Below are positions 5,459-6,292 of a stretch of 6,292 bases of DNA, piece by piece. Numbering within the stretch: position 1 is the stretch's first letter; each line of letters begins with the position of its first letter. Below the pieces are notes generated by a model. That model was not told the origin of the DNA. It worked only from the letters and a program-made list of their open reading frames with translations, and did no database searches. Origin of the DNA: CAZNVB01 sp964651495 (GTDB lineage: Bacteria; Acidobacteriota; Aminicenantia; Aminicenantales; UBA8522); NCBI GenBank assembly GCA_964651495.1, contig CAZYWP010000152.1:1-6292 (forward strand), given 5' to 3'. The position numbers and the translations under genes were made by a program.

Positions 5459-6141
5459 AACTTTCCATCGTCATCCCCGTCTTCAACGAGAAAAACACGA
5501 TCGAGGAAATCCTCCGCCGGGTCCAGGCCGTCGACGTCGGTCTGGAGAAGGAGATCATCATCGTCGATGACGGGTCGACCGACGGGACGCGCGAGATCCT
5601 TCCGAAACTCGCCTCGCCTCAGACCAAGGTTTTCCTCCACGAGCAAAACACCGGCAAGGGAGGGGCGCTGCAAACGGGATTCTCGCACGCCGAGGGCGAT
5701 TTCGTCCTTGTCCAGGACGCCGACCTGGAATACGATCCCCGGGAGTATCCGAAGCTCCTCGAGCCCATCCTGGACGGCCGGGCCGACGTCGTCTACGGCA
5801 GCCGTTTTCTGGGCGGGCCGCACCGCGTGCTCTTCTTCTGGCATTATGTGGGCAACCGGATGCTGACCACCTTCTCCAACATACTCTCCAACCTCAACCT
5901 CACGGACATGGAGACCTGTTACAAAGTCTTCAAACGGGAAGTCCTCCAGAAAATCCAGCTCAAGTCCAAGCGCTTCGGAGTGGAACCCGAGATCACGGCC
6001 AAGATGGCCAAGCAGAAATGCCGCGTCTACGAAGTGCCCATCTCCTACTCCGGCCGCGACTATGCCGAGGGCAAGAAGATCGGCTGGAAGGACGGCCTTG
6101 CCGCCCTCTTCCACATCATCCGCTTCCGCTTCTTTAACTAA
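5455..6141 (+). CDS. Family 2 glycosyltransferase, polyprenyl-phosphate sugar synthase type, non-canonical start
   Basis: The frame encodes a complete GT-A domain similar to dolichyl-phosphate mannose/glucose synthases, which move a sugar from a nucleotide sugar to polyprenyl phosphate. Counting from the TTA at 5455, it shows KLSIVIPVFNE (2-12), IIIVDDGSTDGT (34-45), NTGKGGALQTG (65-75), the metal-binding DAD (88-90) in QDADLEYDP, YGSRF (114-118), and the later TDMETCYKVFKR, FGVEPEITAK and VPISYSGR segments. It is 228 residues long with no C-terminal membrane helices, so probably a peripheral enzyme. There is no ATG, GTG or TTG before codon 125, and starting there would remove the catalytic core. 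TTA at 5455 sits exactly where homologues have Met before KLSIVIP, and AGGGAG lies 11 bases upstream. The start may be a lost TTG or a genuine unusual start. Sugar and lipid specificity are unknown. Confidence 0.82.
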   Translation, partial: LKLSIVIPVFNEKNTIEEILRRVQAVDVGLEKEIIIVDDGSTDGTREILPKLASPQTKVFLHEQNTGKGGALQTGFSHAEGDFVLVQDADLEYDPREYPKLLEPILDGRADVVYGSRFLGGPHRVLFFWHYVGNRMLTTFSNILSNLNLTDMETCYKVFKREVLQKIQLKSKRFGVEPEITAKMAKQKCRVYEVPISYSGRDYAEGKKIGWKDGLAALFHIIRFRFFN

Positions 6142-6160
6142 TCTGAACGCATTAAATAAC

Positions 6161-6292
6161 AAGTCATTGCGAGGAACGTCAACTGAGATTCCTCACTCTG
6201 TTCGGAACAGGCTCCGCAAACTGACCTAAAAGGTCATCGCGAGCGAAGCGTGGCGGTCTCATGGAATGCGATGAGATCACCACGGCTTCTTT
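6161..6292. repeat. Palindromic interspersed repeat cluster, cut by the window end
   Basis: After the glycosyltransferase the base composition and style change. Two related copies of a motif AxGTCATyGCGAG occur (6161-6173 and 6231-6243, 11 of 13 identical). Between them are GCGAGGAA (6169-6176) pairing with TTCCTCAC (6189-6196, one mismatch), a small hairpin CTGTTCGGAACAG (6198-6210) and a perfect TGACCT-AAA-AGGTCA hairpin (6222-6236). This resembles the GTCATTGCGAGG type of noncoding repeat that I recall being scattered through many bacterial genomes. No open reading frame of interest lies in it. Confidence 0.65.
6245..6289. repeat. Long imperfect hairpin in the terminal repeat
   Basis: The arm 6245-6262 pairs with 6271-6289 around an 8-base loop: about 17 pairs with one bulged C, one mismatch and one G-T wobble. 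The arms read GAAGCGTGG through GGTCTCAT on the left and ATGAGATCACCACGG through CTTC on the right. It is the strongest secondary structure in the window. It may serve as a downstream RNA end for the operon, but the bases that would show a T tract lie beyond the window. Confidence 0.6.

Noticed and set aside
5446..5463. Programmed -1 frameshift fusing uxs to the glycosyltransferase
   Set aside because: No X XXY YYZ slippery heptamer is in the right phase before the uxs stop. Re-pairing of the P-site codon TCT to GTC would be poor, so reinitiation or a lost TTG is simpler.
5455..6162. Long - strand open frame antisense to the glycosyltransferase
   Set aside because: It is a high-GC shadow of a clearly conserved + strand gene, with Asp/Glu/Val-rich translation typical of antisense frames.

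Overview
The window reads as a GC-rich chromosomal piece of an uncultured Gram-negative bacterium. The Gram-negative call rests on two adjacent lipid A genes (an LpxK-type kinase and an LpxL/LpxM-type acyltransferase) plus a lipoprotein with a lipobox. The style of the secreted proteins and of the interspersed repeat at the right end reminds me of Acidobacteriota/Aminicenantes-type genomes. That placement is an impression only and was not tested.

Layout. Positions 1-615 hold a likely promoter and a small secreted, proline-rich, coiled-coil protein of unknown function on the + strand. It converges, with a 19-base gap, on a 289-residue lipoprotein of unknown function on the - strand (635-1504), which has its own sigma70-type promoter (1537-1565). 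A gene-free stretch of about 320 bases (1505-1827) separates this lipoprotein from a divergent + strand operon and carries promoters, small palindromes and a strong GC hairpin. The operon runs lpxK (1828-2817), lipid A acyltransferase (2808-3758), rph (3769-4512), UDP-glucuronate decarboxylase (4523-5458) and a family 2 glycosyltransferase (5455-6141). The five genes overlap or are at most 10 bases apart. The last 130 bases (6161-6292) are an imperfect, hairpin-rich interspersed repeat that runs off the window.

How the genes fit together. LpxK and the acyltransferase act on lipid A at the inner membrane. UDP-glucuronate decarboxylase supplies UDP-xylose, and the glycosyltransferase belongs to the group that commonly charges polyprenyl phosphate with a sugar. 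The set therefore looks like an envelope glycolipid operon with the tRNA-processing enzyme RNase PH embedded in it.

The most notable points are: a glycosyltransferase whose intact catalytic domain has no ATG, GTG or TTG start, with a TTA codon exactly where the start should be; two promoter-like elements placed at the same distance from their start codons, predicting near-leaderless mRNAs; and the palindromic repeat cluster at the right edge. I saw no defence system, CRISPR array, phage, insertion sequence, tRNA or rRNA.
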